From contig NZ_BMOM01000001.1 of assembly GCF_014647075.1 (NCBI RefSeq), positions 62,001 through 126,000 of the forward strand: a stretch of 64,000 nt of DNA, read 5' to 3'. Origin of the DNA: Deinococcus aerophilus. GTDB taxonomy: Bacteria > Deinococcota > Deinococci > Deinococcales > Deinococcaceae. Below, piece after piece: positions 22,791 through 40,440 of this stretch (the stretch's first letter is position 1; every line of letters begins with the position of its first letter). The notes below the pieces were generated by a model. It ran no database searches. It was not told where the DNA came from and saw only the letters and a program-made list of their open reading frames with translations. A program made the position numbers and the translations under genes.

Positions 22791-22796
22791 AGGATA
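22791..22796 (-). promoter_or_regulatory. -10 box of yqgE-like gene, leaderless type
   Basis: TATCCT on the minus strand, 7 nt before ATG 22783. Confidence 0.6.
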
Positions 22797-22820
22797 ACGG
22801 CGGAGCGGGCCCAAACGTAA

Positions 22821-22846
22821 CAACCCCCGCCGCTGGGCAGGGGTTG
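22821..22846 (-). terminator. Hairpin after lon
   Basis: CAACCCC (22821-22827) pairs with GGGGTTG (22840-22846), with inner CC/GG pairs. On the minus strand it is followed by a T-rich TTACGTTT. Confidence 0.5.
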
Positions 22847-22879
22847 GAACAGCAAAGAGAGAAGAGGGCCAGGGAGGGC

Positions 22880-25339
<2,460 letters not shown>

Positions 25340-25422
25340 TGCGGAACTCCTTTGGCCCTTGCAGGTCTTTAGAAAGAGGAGGTTTCCGGCGGCAGTTCTG
25401 TAGTAACAGCGCTACCAAGAAA

Positions 25423-25443
25423 CTTGAGTGTAACTATATCAAG
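25423..25443 (-). promoter_or_regulatory. HAIR-like inverted repeat (candidate HspR site) at lon
   Basis: CTTGAGT-N7-TATCAAG, against the known HspR consensus CTTGAGT-N7-ACTCAAG (two mismatches). It overlaps the lon -10 box. Confidence 0.6.
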
Positions 25444-25461
25444 TCTGGCAAGGTCGGGCAA
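25433..25461 (-). promoter_or_regulatory. lon promoter
   Basis: On the minus strand TTGCCC (25461-25456), 17-nt spacer, TATAGT (25438-25433). The predicted leader is about 90 nt. The rest of the gap up to 25685 shows nothing further. Confidence 0.6.
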
Positions 25462-25685
25462 GCGATTTGCCGTCCCAGGCCGGTTGGCCGACCACTCATC
25501 TGTCACACCTCCAGGGTACTCCCGGGAGGCTGACAGGACCGTTACCGGAGCTGATGGCGGCTTAACCCGGGTGGGGGGGCCTGAACTGCGGGGGCCGTCC
25601 TGAGGGCAGTGTGGCCGTCCGGGCCCGGCAAGTCCGTCGGGAATGCTGCGGTCCGCAGGCTGCTGTGCGCCGGGGCGGGGGCCGC

Positions 25686-25691
25686 TACACT
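25686..25691 (+). promoter_or_regulatory. -10 box of esterase gene, leaderless type
   Basis: TACACT lies 6 nt before ATG 25698. Confidence 0.65.
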
Positions 25692-25697
25692 CCGGGC

Positions 25698-26786
25698 ATG
25701 GCCCGCCTGCGCGTCCTGCTGCCCACCCTGCCGCCCCACACGCCAGCGGGCGACCTGTTCCTGACCGGGCAGCACCGCGCCTGGAGCAGCGATCCGGCCG
25801 GCTGGACCTTTCGCCGCTGCGGCGCGGGAGCCGAGCTGAACGTGGAGTTCCCGGAGGGCACGCTGCTGGGCCTCAAGGTGCGGGTGCGGACGGCGCACGG
25901 ACAGGTCATCGAGGAAGGCAATGCTTGGGGCGGGCGTGCGCCCGCGCACACGGGGGCGGTGACCGGGGATATGACCCTGACCCTGGACCTCGCGGGCTGG
26001 CAGGACAGGCGGCAGGGAAGGGACCAGCCCCCGCGCTCGGCCGCGCCGCGCGAGGAACTGACCCTGGCTGCGCCATGGGGTGAGCAGACCGTGCGGCTGT
26101 GGTGGCCCGCCGCCCATCCCACAGCGGCATTGCCCCGCGTGATCCTGCACGACGGCCAGAACGTCTTCGATGAGGCCGCCAGTTTTGCCGGACAGAGCTG
26201 GGACGCTGCCGGGGCCGCACAGGTGCTGGCCGGTGAGGGACACCCGTGCCTGATCGTCGCCCTGAGCGTGAACGAGGAGCGCAGCCGCCGCTACGTTCCG
26301 TTTCCCTTTGAACTGAACGGCTTTCAACCGGGCGCAGACGAGTATCTGGACTGGATCATGGGGACCCTTCAGCCCGCACTCTCGGCACGCTTTGGAAACG
26401 TGGACGCCGCGCACACGGCACTGGCCGGGTCCTCGTTCGGGGGGCTGGTCACGCTGTACGGGGGCCTGCGTGATCCGCAGGGGTACGGCACGCTGGGGGT
26501 GTTCAGTCCGGCGGTGTGGCCCGCCGACTTCGAACTGCTGCGCTGGTTGCAGGGGCGGACCGCGCCCGACACCCGCGTGTGGGTGGACATGGGCGACCAT
26601 GAAGCGGACACCGTGACGGGCGCAGCGGAGGTCGTGCGGCGCACCCAGGACCTCGCCGCCCGCCTGCGCCCCGCCGTTCGCAATCTGCAGTTCACGGTCG
26701 GCGCGGGCCACTGGCACGACGAGGCGGCGTGGGCCGCCCGTCTGCCCGGGTTCCTGCGCTGGTGGTTGACCGGACTGGACCGCTGA
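25698..26786 (+). CDS. Putative esterase (enterochelin-esterase-like alpha/beta hydrolase)
   Basis: 362 residues, no signal peptide. Residues about 15-95 resemble a small beta-sandwich of the CBM20/E-set kind (DLFLTGQHRAWSSDPAGWTF). The hydrolase domain follows: RVILHDGQNVFDE, catalytic Ser246 in AGSSFGG, a probable Asp in VDMGDHEAD, and His in GAGHWHDEAAW. The arrangement is that of Fes/EstD-type esterases (D-type esterase superfamily). Siderophore hydrolysis is possible but no iron transport gene is nearby; a polysaccharide or acetyl-ester substrate is equally likely. Confidence 0.8.
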   Translation: MARLRVLLPTLPPHTPAGDLFLTGQHRAWSSDPAGWTFRRCGAGAELNVEFPEGTLLGLKVRVRTAHGQVIEEGNAWGGRAPAHTGAVTGDMTLTLDLAGWQDRRQGRDQPPRSAAPREELTLAAPWGEQTVRLWWPAAHPTAALPRVILHDGQNVFDEAASFAGQSWDAAGAAQVLAGEGHPCLIVALSVNEERSRRYVPFPFELNGFQPGADEYLDWIMGTLQPALSARFGNVDAAHTALAGSSFGGLVTLYGGLRDPQGYGTLGVFSPAVWPADFELLRWLQGRTAPDTRVWVDMGDHEADTVTGAAEVVRRTQDLAARLRPAVRNLQFTVGAGHWHDEAAWAARLPGFLRWWLTGLDR

Positions 26787-26816
26787 GGACCCGGCCGCGC
26801 CGATCTGCCCCGCGGT

Positions 26817-27959
<1,143 letters not shown>

Positions 27960-28042
27960 GTGGAGCTCAGCCTAGCGGATCGCGTGCGCGGCGGGTGTTC
28001 CTGTCTGGGCGACAGGGCCGTCCGCAGGAGCCGCCCCCACCC

Positions 28043-28072
28043 TTGCCGCCGCCCACCGCCTTCGCGTATAGT
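28043..28072 (+). promoter_or_regulatory. Promoter of rpmI-rplT
   Basis: TTGCCG (28043-28048), 18-nt spacer, TATAGT (28067-28072), giving a leader of about 138 nt. Confidence 0.6.
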
Positions 28073-28099
28073 CTTCTCTTGGTCAAGTGGGGCAGGGCG

Positions 28100-28160
28100 A
28101 CCAACGGTTCAGACCCGGCGCAGTTCAAAAGACCGGTCGCGTTCTGAACGGCCCGAACCC
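28100..28160 (+). promoter_or_regulatory. Structured leader of rpmI-rplT
   Basis: GTTCAGA (28107-28113) pairs with TCTGAAC (28143-28149), enclosing a CCGG/CCGG helix. L20 is known to repress its own operon by binding a structured leader, so this is a candidate site; no direct match to a known leader was made. Confidence 0.4.
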
Positions 28161-28216
28161 CAGACGGAAGCCTGCCTGCAGGGCAGCGCAACCGGACTCA
28201 GCTAAGGAGGGCCACC

Positions 28217-28791
<575 letters not shown>

Positions 28792-28810
28792 GCCGGACCC
28801 GGACAACCAG

Positions 28811-28842
28811 AAAACCGCCTCCTTTCGGGGGCGGTTTTTCTT
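28811..28842 (+). terminator. Intrinsic terminator after rplT
   Basis: AAAACCGCCTCC pairs with GGGGGCGGTTTT (one G-U) around a TTTC loop, ending in a T5 run. Confidence 0.9.
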
Positions 28843-28868
28843 GGTGGGTGGGGCTATCTTTACGGCCT

Positions 28869-29571
<703 letters not shown>

Positions 29572-29605
29572 GAAGTCGCTTGTCGCTGGCGGCGCAAGCC
29601 AGCCC

Positions 29606-29634
29606 ATCTTAGAGTTAGTGTGTAAGGTACACAA
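29606..29634 (-). promoter_or_regulatory. Promoter and palindromic operator of the GntR gene
   Basis: Minus strand TTGTGT (29634-29629), 17-nt spacer, TAAGAT (29611-29606). The perfect palindrome TGTGTA-AGG-TACACA (29619-29633) covers the -35 box and part of the spacer. Confidence 0.6.
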
Positions 29635-29737
29635 GATTGTCTGGACTGTTCCCGAATTGGGGACAACACCCCGGGTGTCTGGGTATGGGCCGTTTGAGCC
29701 GCTTCACCACGGCAAAAACCGGCTCCTCGCCGGTTCC

Positions 29738-30751
<1,014 letters not shown>

Positions 30752-30753
30752 AC

Positions 30754-30808
30754 GCGGCAGTCCGCGCAGAAATGGCGTCTCGCCTGCCAATGCCGCGCGG
30801 ACTGCCGC
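30754..30808 (-). repeat. 14-bp perfect inverted repeat in the moaA leader
   Basis: GCGGCAGTCCGCGC (30754-30767) and its exact complement GCGCGGACTGCCGC (30795-30808), 27 nt apart, immediately before the moaA start. A possible -10 box (TATAAC, 30894-30889, minus strand) would place it in a leader of about 130 nt. Confidence 0.6.
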
Positions 30809-30968
30809 AGGGCGGGATCACCCGACCGGGCCGGTTCTGCGGTTTCCGGCGCAGATGTGCGGTGCGTGTTCCTCAGAAAAGACCAGAAGTTATACATCTT
30901 TGGGTCATTTGTATGCTCAAGCTGCGGGGTGTTCCGCGTTCAGAGACCCGAATTTTAGACCTGCCCCA

Positions 30969-30997
30969 TTGATTTTATATTGAAAGAATCCTACCCT
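30969..30997 (+). promoter_or_regulatory. Promoter of the DUF485-actP operon
   Basis: TTGATT (30969-30974), 17-nt spacer, TACCCT (30992-30997). The leader would be about 130 nt. Confidence 0.55.
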
Positions 30998-31028
30998 GGT
31001 TGCAAGTCCCATACAGCTCCGAAAGACC

Positions 31029-31074
31029 AAACGGCCGTCCGTTTGATGCTCTCCCGTCAACTTTCCTGTTGACG
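31029..31074 (+). repeat. Two tandem inverted repeats before DUF485-actP
   Basis: AAACGG-CCGT-CCGTTT (31029-31044) and CGTCAAC-TTTCCT-GTTGACG (31055-31074), both perfect. They are regulator or RNA-structure candidates. Nothing else is visible between 30809 and 31136 apart from the two promoters. Confidence 0.5.
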
Positions 31075-31136
31075 CGCCCCCTCTTCTGACATTGAGTGGG
31101 TGTTTTAACGGTACTCACCTTTTTCAGGAGGTTTCT

Positions 31137-31436
31137 ATGACTGTAGTCAGTGCCCAGCCCAGCTCGTCCAGCACGAGAAACGCGGCGTACCACCAGTTGG
31201 TGGCACAGCGCAACTCCTTTACGCTCACCATGACCATCACTTTTCTGGTGTTGTATTTTCTGCTGCCCGTCCTGGCCGGATACAACAAACCCCTGATGGC
31301 CCAGAAGGTGCTGGGCAACATCACCTTCGGGTACGTGCTGGCCTTTCTGGAATTCGTGATGGGCTGGGTCATGGCCTATATCTACGTGGTCAAGGCCCGC
31401 ACCTTCGACCGCCTAGCGCTGGAGGCCCAGCAGTGA
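31137..31436 (+). CDS. DUF485 membrane protein (ActP partner)
   Basis: 99 residues with two membrane helices ([22 protein letters not shown] and [23 protein letters not shown]). DUF485 proteins such as E. coli YjcH are almost always encoded directly before the acetate symporter and are thought to be its accessory subunit. AGGAGG lies 7 nt upstream. The stop overlaps the actP start (GTGA), so the two are translated together. Confidence 0.9.
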   Translation: MTVVSAQPSSSSTRNAAYHQLVAQRNSFTLTMTITFLVLYFLLPVLAGYNKPLMAQKVLGNITFGYVLAFLEFVMGWVMAYIYVVKARTFDRLALEAQQ

Positions 31437-33028
31437 CGCTGCTGCTGGCCGCCGTTATCGTCGCCATTACCCTGGGCGTCACCTTCTGGGCCTCCCGGCG
31501 CAACACCAGTGCCGGAGACTTCTACGTCGCGGGCGGCAAGATCAGCGCCACGCAAAACGGCGTCGCCATTGCCGGGGATTACATGTCGGCCGCGTCCTTC
31601 CTGGGCATTACCGGCCTGATTGCCCTGAACGGCTACGACGGCTTCATGTACTCGGTGGGCTGGTTCATCGCCTATCTCACGGTGCTGTTCATCGTGGCCG
31701 AGCCCCTGCGCAACCTGGGCAAGTACACCCTGGCCGACATGCTCGTCTACCGCCTGAAAGACCCCCGCGTGCGCACCTACGCTGCGCTCAGTACCATCAC
31801 CATCAGCACCTTCTACATGATCGCCCAGGTGGTTGGAGCCGGCTCCCTGATCAGCCTGCTGTCCGGCGGTCTCATCAAGGCCGAACTGGCCATTCCGCTG
31901 GTCGGTGTGCTGATGATCGTCTATGTGGTGGTCGGCGGCATGCTCGCCACCACCTGGGTGCAGATCATCAAGGCCGCCCTGCTGATGTTCGCCACCGTCG
32001 TGATGACCGTGCTGATCCTTAACCGCTTTGGCTGGAGTTTTTCCAACCTGCTGGGCCAGGTCGAGGCGAAGAACGGCGCTGAATTCCTCGGGGCCGGCGT
32101 GAAATACAAGAATCCCGTCGACCTGATCAGCCTGGGCCTGGCGCTGGTGCTCGGCACCGCCGGCCTGCCCCACATCCTGGTGCGCTTCTTCACGGTGCCC
32201 ACCGCGCAGGACGCCCGCAAGAGCGTCGTGTGGGCCATGGTTCTGATCGGCGCGTTCTACGTCATGACCGCCTTCCTGGGCAACGCTGCCAACGTCCTGC
32301 TGGGCAAGGAGGCCATCGAAAGCGCGAACAAGGCCGGCAACATGGCCGCCCCCCTGCTCGCCCAGGCGCTGTTCGGCGGCGTGGGGACCACCGGCGGCGA
32401 ATTCGGACTGGCCTTCGTGACGGCCGTGGCGTTCGCCACCATCCTGGCGGTCGTGGCTGGACTGACCATCAGCGCGAGCACCAGCTTTACCCACGACATC
32501 TACAACGGCGTCCTCAAGGGCGGACAGGCCAGCGAGACCGATCAGTTCCGCGTGGCCCGCCTCGCCACCGTCGCCGTGGGCATCGTTGCCATCCTGCTCG
32601 GGCTGCTGGCCAAATCCCAGAACGTGGCTTTCCTGGTGGCCCTGGCCTTCGCCATCGCCGCCAGCGCCAACCTCCCCGTGATCCTGTTCACGCTGTTCTG
32701 GAAGAAATTCAACGCCACCGGTGCCATCTGGGGTCTGGTGGGCGGCATTCTGTTCACTCTGCTGCTGATTGGTCTGAGCCCCAACATCATGAAGATCGAC
32801 CCGGAAACCGTCACCACCGGCCGGCACCTGATCCAGGCCAATGCGATCTTCCCCCTGGAGAACCCGGGCCTGATCAGCATCCCTGCCGGATTCCTGTTCG
32901 CGGTGATCGGTACCATGATCGGCGCAGCCCGCCGCAACGAGGCCGACGATGCCCGTCACTTCGAGGAGATGCAGTACCGCGCCTACACCGGTGCGGGCAT
33001 GGACGGCAGCGTCGCCGCCCACGACTGA
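31433..33028 (+). CDS. actP: Cation/acetate symporter (sodium:solute symporter family)
   Basis: 531 residues, about 13 membrane helices. [38 protein letters not shown] and [21 protein letters not shown] stretches ([20 protein letters not shown]) mark ActP-type SSF transporters. It takes up acetate or related short acids with a cation. The GTG start lies within the stop of the DUF485 gene. Acetyl-CoA synthetase follows on the same strand, supporting acetate as substrate. Confidence 0.9.
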   Translation: MTLLLAAVIVAITLGVTFWASRRNTSAGDFYVAGGKISATQNGVAIAGDYMSAASFLGITGLIALNGYDGFMYSVGWFIAYLTVLFIVAEPLRNLGKYTLADMLVYRLKDPRVRTYAALSTITISTFYMIAQVVGAGSLISLLSGGLIKAELAIPLVGVLMIVYVVVGGMLATTWVQIIKAALLMFATVVMTVLILNRFGWSFSNLLGQVEAKNGAEFLGAGVKYKNPVDLISLGLALVLGTAGLPHILVRFFTVPTAQDARKSVVWAMVLIGAFYVMTAFLGNAANVLLGKEAIESANKAGNMAAPLLAQALFGGVGTTGGEFGLAFVTAVAFATILAVVAGLTISASTSFTHDIYNGVLKGGQASETDQFRVARLATVAVGIVAILLGLLAKSQNVAFLVALAFAIAASANLPVILFTLFWKKFNATGAIWGLVGGILFTLLLIGLSPNIMKIDPETVTTGRHLIQANAIFPLENPGLISIPAGFLFAVIGTMIGAARRNEADDARHFEEMQYRAYTGAGMDGSVAAHD

Positions 33029-33060
33029 GTTCTGGCCCCCCCTCCCTCCCTCGGGCAGGC

Positions 33061-33093
33061 AAGTGCCCCGGCCGGTCAGGTCGGGGCTTGTTA
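33061..33093 (+). terminator. Possible terminator after actP
   Basis: GCCCCG (33065-33070) pairs with CGGGGC (33082-33087), followed by TTGTTAT. The stem is short. Confidence 0.45.
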
Positions 33094-33263
33094 TATGCCA
33101 CACGCCGGAAACCCGGCCATTGCACCCGGTCCAGTACCGCCGCAGTACTTATCCAGCTGTAGGCACCGTCCCGCAGGCTCTGCGCCCGTACAGTGGACGC
33201 ACACCCCTTTTTGCTGGACCGGCCGTGGCGGACGGCCCCCTTTCCCTCACACCGGAGGACCCC

Positions 33264-35216
33264 ATGACACAGACCCAGCCCACCGATCACATCGACAACA
33301 TGCTGCACGAAACCCGCGTGATCGAGCCGCCGGCAGACTTTGTGGCGCGCGCGCGGGTGTCGCGCGAGGAGTACGACCGCCGCTACCGTCAGAGCCTGGA
33401 CGACCCGGATGCCTTCTGGACCGGGGTGGCCAGCGAATTGACCTGGACGCAGCCGTGGAGTCAGGTGCTCGACTGGCAGGAACCGCACGCCCGCTGGTTC
33501 GTGGGCGGACAGACCAACCTCGCCTACAACGCGCTGGACCGCAACGTGGAGCGCGGCCTGGGCAACAAACGCGCCTTCATTTGGGAGGGCGAGGACGGCG
33601 AGGTCCGCACCTATACCTACGCCGAGCTGCTGGGCGAGGTAAAGCGGGCGGCCAACGCGCTGCTGGATCTGGGAGTGACCGTGGGCGACCGCGTGACGCT
33701 GTACCTGCCCCTAGTCCCGGAGGCGGCCATCGCCATGCTGGCCTGCGCGCGTATCGGGGCGGTCCACAGCGTGGTGTTCGGGGGCTTCTCGGTCTCGGCG
33801 CTTTCAGACCGCATCAACGACGCCTCCAGCAAGCTGCTGATCACCGCCGACGCGGGGCAGCGCCGGGGTGGGCTGGTGAACCTCAAGGCCAACGCCGACG
33901 AGGCCGCGAAGAGTACGCCTACCCTGGAACACATCCTGGTGGTGTGCCGCGCCGGTTGCGACGTGGAGATGCAGCCGGACCGGGACGTGTGGTGGCACGA
34001 GGCCCTGGCGGGCGCCGGCGAGGAGCACGAGGCCGCCGCGCTGGACAGCGAACACCCGCTGTTCGTGCTGTACACCTCCGGCTCCACCGGCAAGCCCAAG
34101 GGCGTGCTGCACACCACGGGCGGCTACATGGTGGGCACCTACCTCACCACCGGAACGGTGTTCGACCTGCGCGAGGACGACATCTTCTGGTGCACCGCCG
34201 ACGTGGGCTGGATCACCGGCCACAGCTACAGCGTGTACGGCCCGCTGCTAAACGGCGCGACCACCGTGCTGTACGAGGGCGCACCCAACCACCCCGACTG
34301 GGGCCGCTTCTGGGAGGTGGTGCAGAAGCACCGCGTGACCATCCTGTACACCGCGCCCACCGCCATCCGCTCCTTTATGCGCCAGGGCGACGCCATTCCG
34401 GCGCAGTACGACCTGAGCAGCCTGCGCCTGCTGGGATCGGTGGGCGAGCCGATCAACCCCGAGGCGTGGATGTGGTACGCCCGCGTGATCGGCGGCGGGC
34501 GCTGCCCGGTGGTGGATACCTGGTGGCAGACCGAGACCGGCTCCATCATGCTCACCACCCTGCCCGGCGCACATGCGAGCAAACCCGGCAGCGCGGGCCT
34601 GCCGATGTTCGGCATCGAGCTCGCCATCATGACCCACGACGGTCAGGAACTGGGGCCGGACGACGGCGGCCTGCTCGTGATCAAGCGCCCGTGGCCCTCC
34701 ATGCTGCGCACCGTGTACGGCGACGATGAGCGCTACCGCAAGACCTACTGGGGCGAGATTCCGCACGTGTACTTTGCCGGGGACGGAGCGCGGCGCGACG
34801 CCGACGGCTACGTCACCGTGGTGGGCCGGGTGGACGACGTGCTGAACGTCTCGGGCCATCGTCTGGGCACCATGGAGATCGAGTCGGCCCTGGTGGCGCA
34901 CCCCAGCGTGGCCGAGGCCGCCGTGGTGGGCCGGCCCGACGAGGTGAAGGGCGAATGCGTGGTGGCCTTTGTGCTGCCGCAGGGGGGACAGACGGTCGAG
35001 CCACACGAGCTGCGCGCCTACGTCACGCGCGAGATCGGTGCGCTGGCCCGTCCTGACGCCATCATCATTGCAGACGCCCTGCCCAAGACCCGCAGCGGCA
35101 AGATCATGCGCCGCTTTCTGCGCCAGATTGCCGCCGGACAACCCATCCAGGGCGACACGAGCACCCTGGAAGACCCCAGTGTGCTGGAGCGGCTGGCGGA
35201 GACCCCGGCGGTGTAG
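33264..35216 (+). CDS. acs: Acetyl-CoA synthetase
   Basis: 650 residues. ANL-superfamily adenylating enzyme: [19 protein letters not shown] is the phosphate-binding loop, [13 protein letters not shown] the adenine/acetate pocket including the Trp that limits substrate to acetate, and [11 protein letters not shown] holds the catalytic lysine that is acetylated and reactivated by sirtuins in other bacteria. It makes acetyl-CoA from acetate, ATP and CoA. GGAGGA precedes the ATG by 5 nt. Together with actP it forms an acetate assimilation block; a sirtuin gene lies 17 kb upstream. Confidence 0.96.
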   Translation: MTQTQPTDHIDNMLHETRVIEPPADFVARARVSREEYDRRYRQSLDDPDAFWTGVASELTWTQPWSQVLDWQEPHARWFVGGQTNLAYNALDRNVERGLGNKRAFIWEGEDGEVRTYTYAELLGEVKRAANALLDLGVTVGDRVTLYLPLVPEAAIAMLACARIGAVHSVVFGGFSVSALSDRINDASSKLLITADAGQRRGGLVNLKANADEAAKSTPTLEHILVVCRAGCDVEMQPDRDVWWHEALAGAGEEHEAAALDSEHPLFVLYTSGSTGKPKGVLHTTGGYMVGTYLTTGTVFDLREDDIFWCTADVGWITGHSYSVYGPLLNGATTVLYEGAPNHPDWGRFWEVVQKHRVTILYTAPTAIRSFMRQGDAIPAQYDLSSLRLLGSVGEPINPEAWMWYARVIGGGRCPVVDTWWQTETGSIMLTTLPGAHASKPGSAGLPMFGIELAIMTHDGQELGPDDGGLLVIKRPWPSMLRTVYGDDERYRKTYWGEIPHVYFAGDGARRDADGYVTVVGRVDDVLNVSGHRLGTMEIESALVAHPSVAEAAVVGRPDEVKGECVVAFVLPQGGQTVEPHELRAYVTREIGALARPDAIIIADALPKTRSGKIMRRFLRQIAAGQPIQGDTSTLEDPSVLERLAETPAV

Positions 35217-35270
35217 CGGTCCGTGCCCGCACGCCCGGAGGGAACGGCGTGCGGGCTCCAGGGAGGCCAG

Positions 35271-35828
35271 CTACAGGTAGGCCAGAGCCCAGTTCTGCGT
35301 GCCGTGTCTCAGCCCCGCGCGCAGCAGGGCCAGGCCGTCTGGGGCCGCGTCATGGTGGTGGGGCAGGGGTCCGGTCAGCGCGGCGAAGTCCTCCTGAGTG
35401 TACTTCTGGGGGGGGTGCCGCACGTCTTCCACCGCGCCACCCACGACGCCATAAACCGCGCCGTATACATTGCCCTTGCGGGCGTCCAGGGATACGGCCT
35501 GGGGGCCGTCGCCGCGCACCAGACCCTCCAGGGTGGACACGCCCCACACCGCTGCGCCCCATACCCGGCCCAGGCCCAGCGCGTAGCTCGCGCCGACGCG
35601 CACGCCGGTATAGGAACCGGGGCCGGTGCCGATCACGATGGCCCCGGCGTGAAAGGGCAGGCCCGCTCCGGCGAACAGGTCGCGGGCGGCGGCGGGCAGT
35701 TCCTCGGCGTGCGCCCGGCCCACCTCGCGCGAGAAGGTCGCCTCGCCGCCGGGCCAGCTCAGGGCCAGGGTCAGCCACGGGGTGGCGGTGTCCAGGGCCA
35801 GGGTCACCAGGGTGGGGGGGGCAGTCAT
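35271..35828 (-). CDS. tsaB: tRNA threonylcarbamoyladenosine protein TsaB
   Basis: 185 residues, ASKHA fold. [25 protein letters not shown] and [22 protein letters not shown] are typical TsaB signatures. It is the non-catalytic partner of TsaD in making t6A37 on ANN-decoding tRNAs. TAGAAT (35842-35837) lies 8 nt before the ATG, with no ribosome binding site. It is divergent from gltA with 96 nt between. Confidence 0.92.
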   Translation of the reverse strand: MTAPPTLVTLALDTATPWLTLALSWPGGEATFSREVGRAHAEELPAAARDLFAGAGLPFHAGAIVIGTGPGSYTGVRVGASYALGLGRVWGAAVWGVSTLEGLVRGDGPQAVSLDARKGNVYGAVYGVVGGAVEDVRHPPQKYTQEDFAALTGPLPHHHDAAPDGLALLRAGLRHGTQNWALAYL

Positions 35829-35836
35829 CGCCGGGC

Positions 35837-35842
35837 ATTCTA
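35837..35842 (-). promoter_or_regulatory. -10 box of tsaB, leaderless type
   Basis: TAGAAT on the minus strand, 8 nt before ATG 35828. Confidence 0.55.
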
Positions 35843-35910
35843 AGGTGGCGCCGCGCGCTGTCACCCCCGCGGGAACGTGACGCGCTCCTGATCGGCACAG
35901 GGCACGGTGG

Positions 35911-35916
35911 TATCCT
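35911..35916 (+). promoter_or_regulatory. -10 box of gltA, leaderless type
   Basis: TATCCT lies 8 nt before ATG 35925. Confidence 0.55.
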
Positions 35917-35924
35917 CGGGCATC

Positions 35925-37058
<1,134 letters not shown>

Positions 37059-37091
37059 GTTCGGTCGGCTCCGGTAAAACCCAGCAATAAA

Positions 37092-37126
37092 TAAGGCCCC
37101 CTGTCCAACTGGAAGGGGGCTTTTCT
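37092..37126 (+). terminator. Intrinsic terminator after gltA
   Basis: AAGGCCCCCT pairs with AGGGGGCTTTT around a loop of about 12 nt, followed by a C and further T-rich sequence. Confidence 0.8.
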
Positions 37127-37156
37127 GCGCTGGGCACCGGAGGCCAGCCCCGGCCG

Positions 37157-38938
<1,782 letters not shown>

Positions 38939-39183
38939 GTGCCCCACCTCCTCCTGCCCCGACGTGCCGCAGTAGGCTCCCAGTGTACGCTCCGGAAGCC
39001 TGCCGGAACAGTCCTGAAAAATAGCGTGTGGGCCGAAGAAAATCATGAGAGGGTCGGCGGAGTCCGGCTGGGCCGTGGGCGCGGTCCGCACGCCCCCGGA
39101 ATGCCCGTTCGACCGGCCCCACTGTCCCCACGCCGTCCTCATCCTCCGGGCCCGCCGGCGCGGCAAGCTGGGGGCCGGTCCTC

Positions 39184-39618
39184 ATGGCACCCCTCGGTGA
39201 TCCTCCCAACTACAGCACCCCGAAGACGCTGGGGCTGGCGCTCACGAGTCTGCTGGGAGCGCTGGCGCACTTCACGCTGGGAGCGCTGGACTACGACGCC
39301 GTGGGCCGCTACCTGGGGCTGGCCGTGATGCTGCTCGCGGGCCTGCTGCTGGTGTACGGGGTGCTGACCCTGATCCGCTACGCCGAGGCCGTGACCTCCA
39401 TGACCGACCCGCACGCCCGTACGCCCATGTACGACACCCCCCACGAGTGGCTGACCTACCGCATGGGGCTGGGCCTGAACGCGCTGGCGGCCGGCTCGGC
39501 GCTCGCGTGGGCGCTGAGCGGTGAGCTGCCGCTGTGGCACGCGGCGGCGGGAGTGCTCAACGTCTACGCGGCGTGGCTGGCCTGGAAGAGCCGCCCGGCC
39601 ACCGCGCCGGACAGCTAA
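39184..39618 (+). CDS. Small integral membrane protein, unknown
   Basis: 144 residues with four likely membrane helices (about residues 14-33, 41-63, 96-116 and 118-136) and a short polar loop, [16 protein letters not shown], between the second and third. I do not recognise the family. No catalytic motif is visible. The ATG at 39184 lacks a clear ribosome binding site or -10 box, so the start is uncertain. It is divergent from dnaG. Confidence 0.7.
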   Translation: MAPLGDPPNYSTPKTLGLALTSLLGALAHFTLGALDYDAVGRYLGLAVMLLAGLLLVYGVLTLIRYAEAVTSMTDPHARTPMYDTPHEWLTYRMGLGLNALAAGSALAWALSGELPLWHAAAGVLNVYAAWLAWKSRPATAPDS

Positions 39619-39750
39619 GCGGTCGGGGCTGCGGTCTGGCGCCGGGCCAGGGCCGGGTCTGGGGCCAAGTAAAGTTTCCGGTCAGCTCCGCTAAAGCGGG
39701 GTTAAGTCGCGCGTCATATCCGAACTCCTCCAAAGCGGGAACGTAGAGCC

Positions 39751-40326
39751 ATGAGTGAACAGCGATTGCAGGGCAAGAAAATCGCCATCCTCGCCGCCGA
39801 CGGCTTCGAGCAGGTGGAGCTGCTGCACCCGCGCGAGGCGCTGCATCAGGCGGGGGCCACCACCGAGGTCATCAGCCTGGAGTCCGGCCAGATTCAGGGC
39901 CTGAACCACATCGACAAGGGCGAGCAGGTCAAGGTGGACCGGACAGTGCAGGACGTGCGCGCCGCCGAGTACGATGGGCTGCTGCTGCCGGGCGGGGCTG
40001 TGAACCCGGACACCCTGCGCCTGAACGATCACGCCGTGAAGCTGGTCCGCGAGTTCTACGACAGCGGCAAACCCATCGCCGCGATCTGTCACGCACCGTG
40101 GATGCTCAGCGAAAGCGGCGTGGTGAGGGGGCTGCACATGACAAGCTGGCCCAGCCTGCAGCATGAGCTGAAGCTGGGCGGGGCCGAGTGGGTGGATCAG
40201 GAGGTCGTGACCGACCGGGGCGTGGTCACCAGCCGCAAGCCCGACGACATCCCCGCCTTTAACCGCAAGATGATCGAGGAGTTTGCCGAGGGCGACCATG
40301 CCCGCCGTCAGTCTCAGCGCCGCTGA
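39751..40326 (+). CDS. PfpI/DJ-1 family stress protein
   Basis: 191 residues. [27 protein letters not shown] and the nucleophile elbow [10 protein letters not shown] (Cys), with an upstream Glu in DGFEQ, match the PfpI/YhbO branch of the DJ-1 superfamily; D. radiodurans has a well-known member of this kind. Reported activities include deglycation or general stress protection; protease activity is doubtful. The tail after residue 175 is basic (HARRQSQRR). GTAGAG upstream is only a weak ribosome binding site. Confidence 0.88.
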   Translation: MSEQRLQGKKIAILAADGFEQVELLHPREALHQAGATTEVISLESGQIQGLNHIDKGEQVKVDRTVQDVRAAEYDGLLLPGGAVNPDTLRLNDHAVKLVREFYDSGKPIAAICHAPWMLSESGVVRGLHMTSWPSLQHELKLGGAEWVDQEVVTDRGVVTSRKPDDIPAFNRKMIEEFAEGDHARRQSQRR

Positions 40327-40373
40327 GGGCCTTTAAATCCTCGGCCGTCACGTCGTCGTGCACCTTCCTCCGC

Positions 40374-40379
40374 TACCAT
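40374..40379 (+). promoter_or_regulatory. Candidate -10 box before the GGDEF gene
   Basis: TACCAT, 9 nt before ATG 40389, which opens a 35-codon ORF in another frame ending inside the large gene at 40496. The large gene may thus have a short leader containing an upstream ORF. Confidence 0.35.
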
Positions 40380-40440
40380 GGAGGCCGAATGAGGTGGAGC
40401 CCCCAGCGCTGTCCGGATTTCAGGAAGATCCCCTTCCAGG

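Noticed and set aside
31382..33103. Long open frame antisense to actP
   Set aside because: Gly/His/Gln-rich artefact; ActP helices on the plus strand explain the composition.
38939..39166. In-frame N-terminal extension of dnaG
   Set aside because: Primases begin a few residues before the zinc finger, and AGGAGGT precedes ATG 38938.
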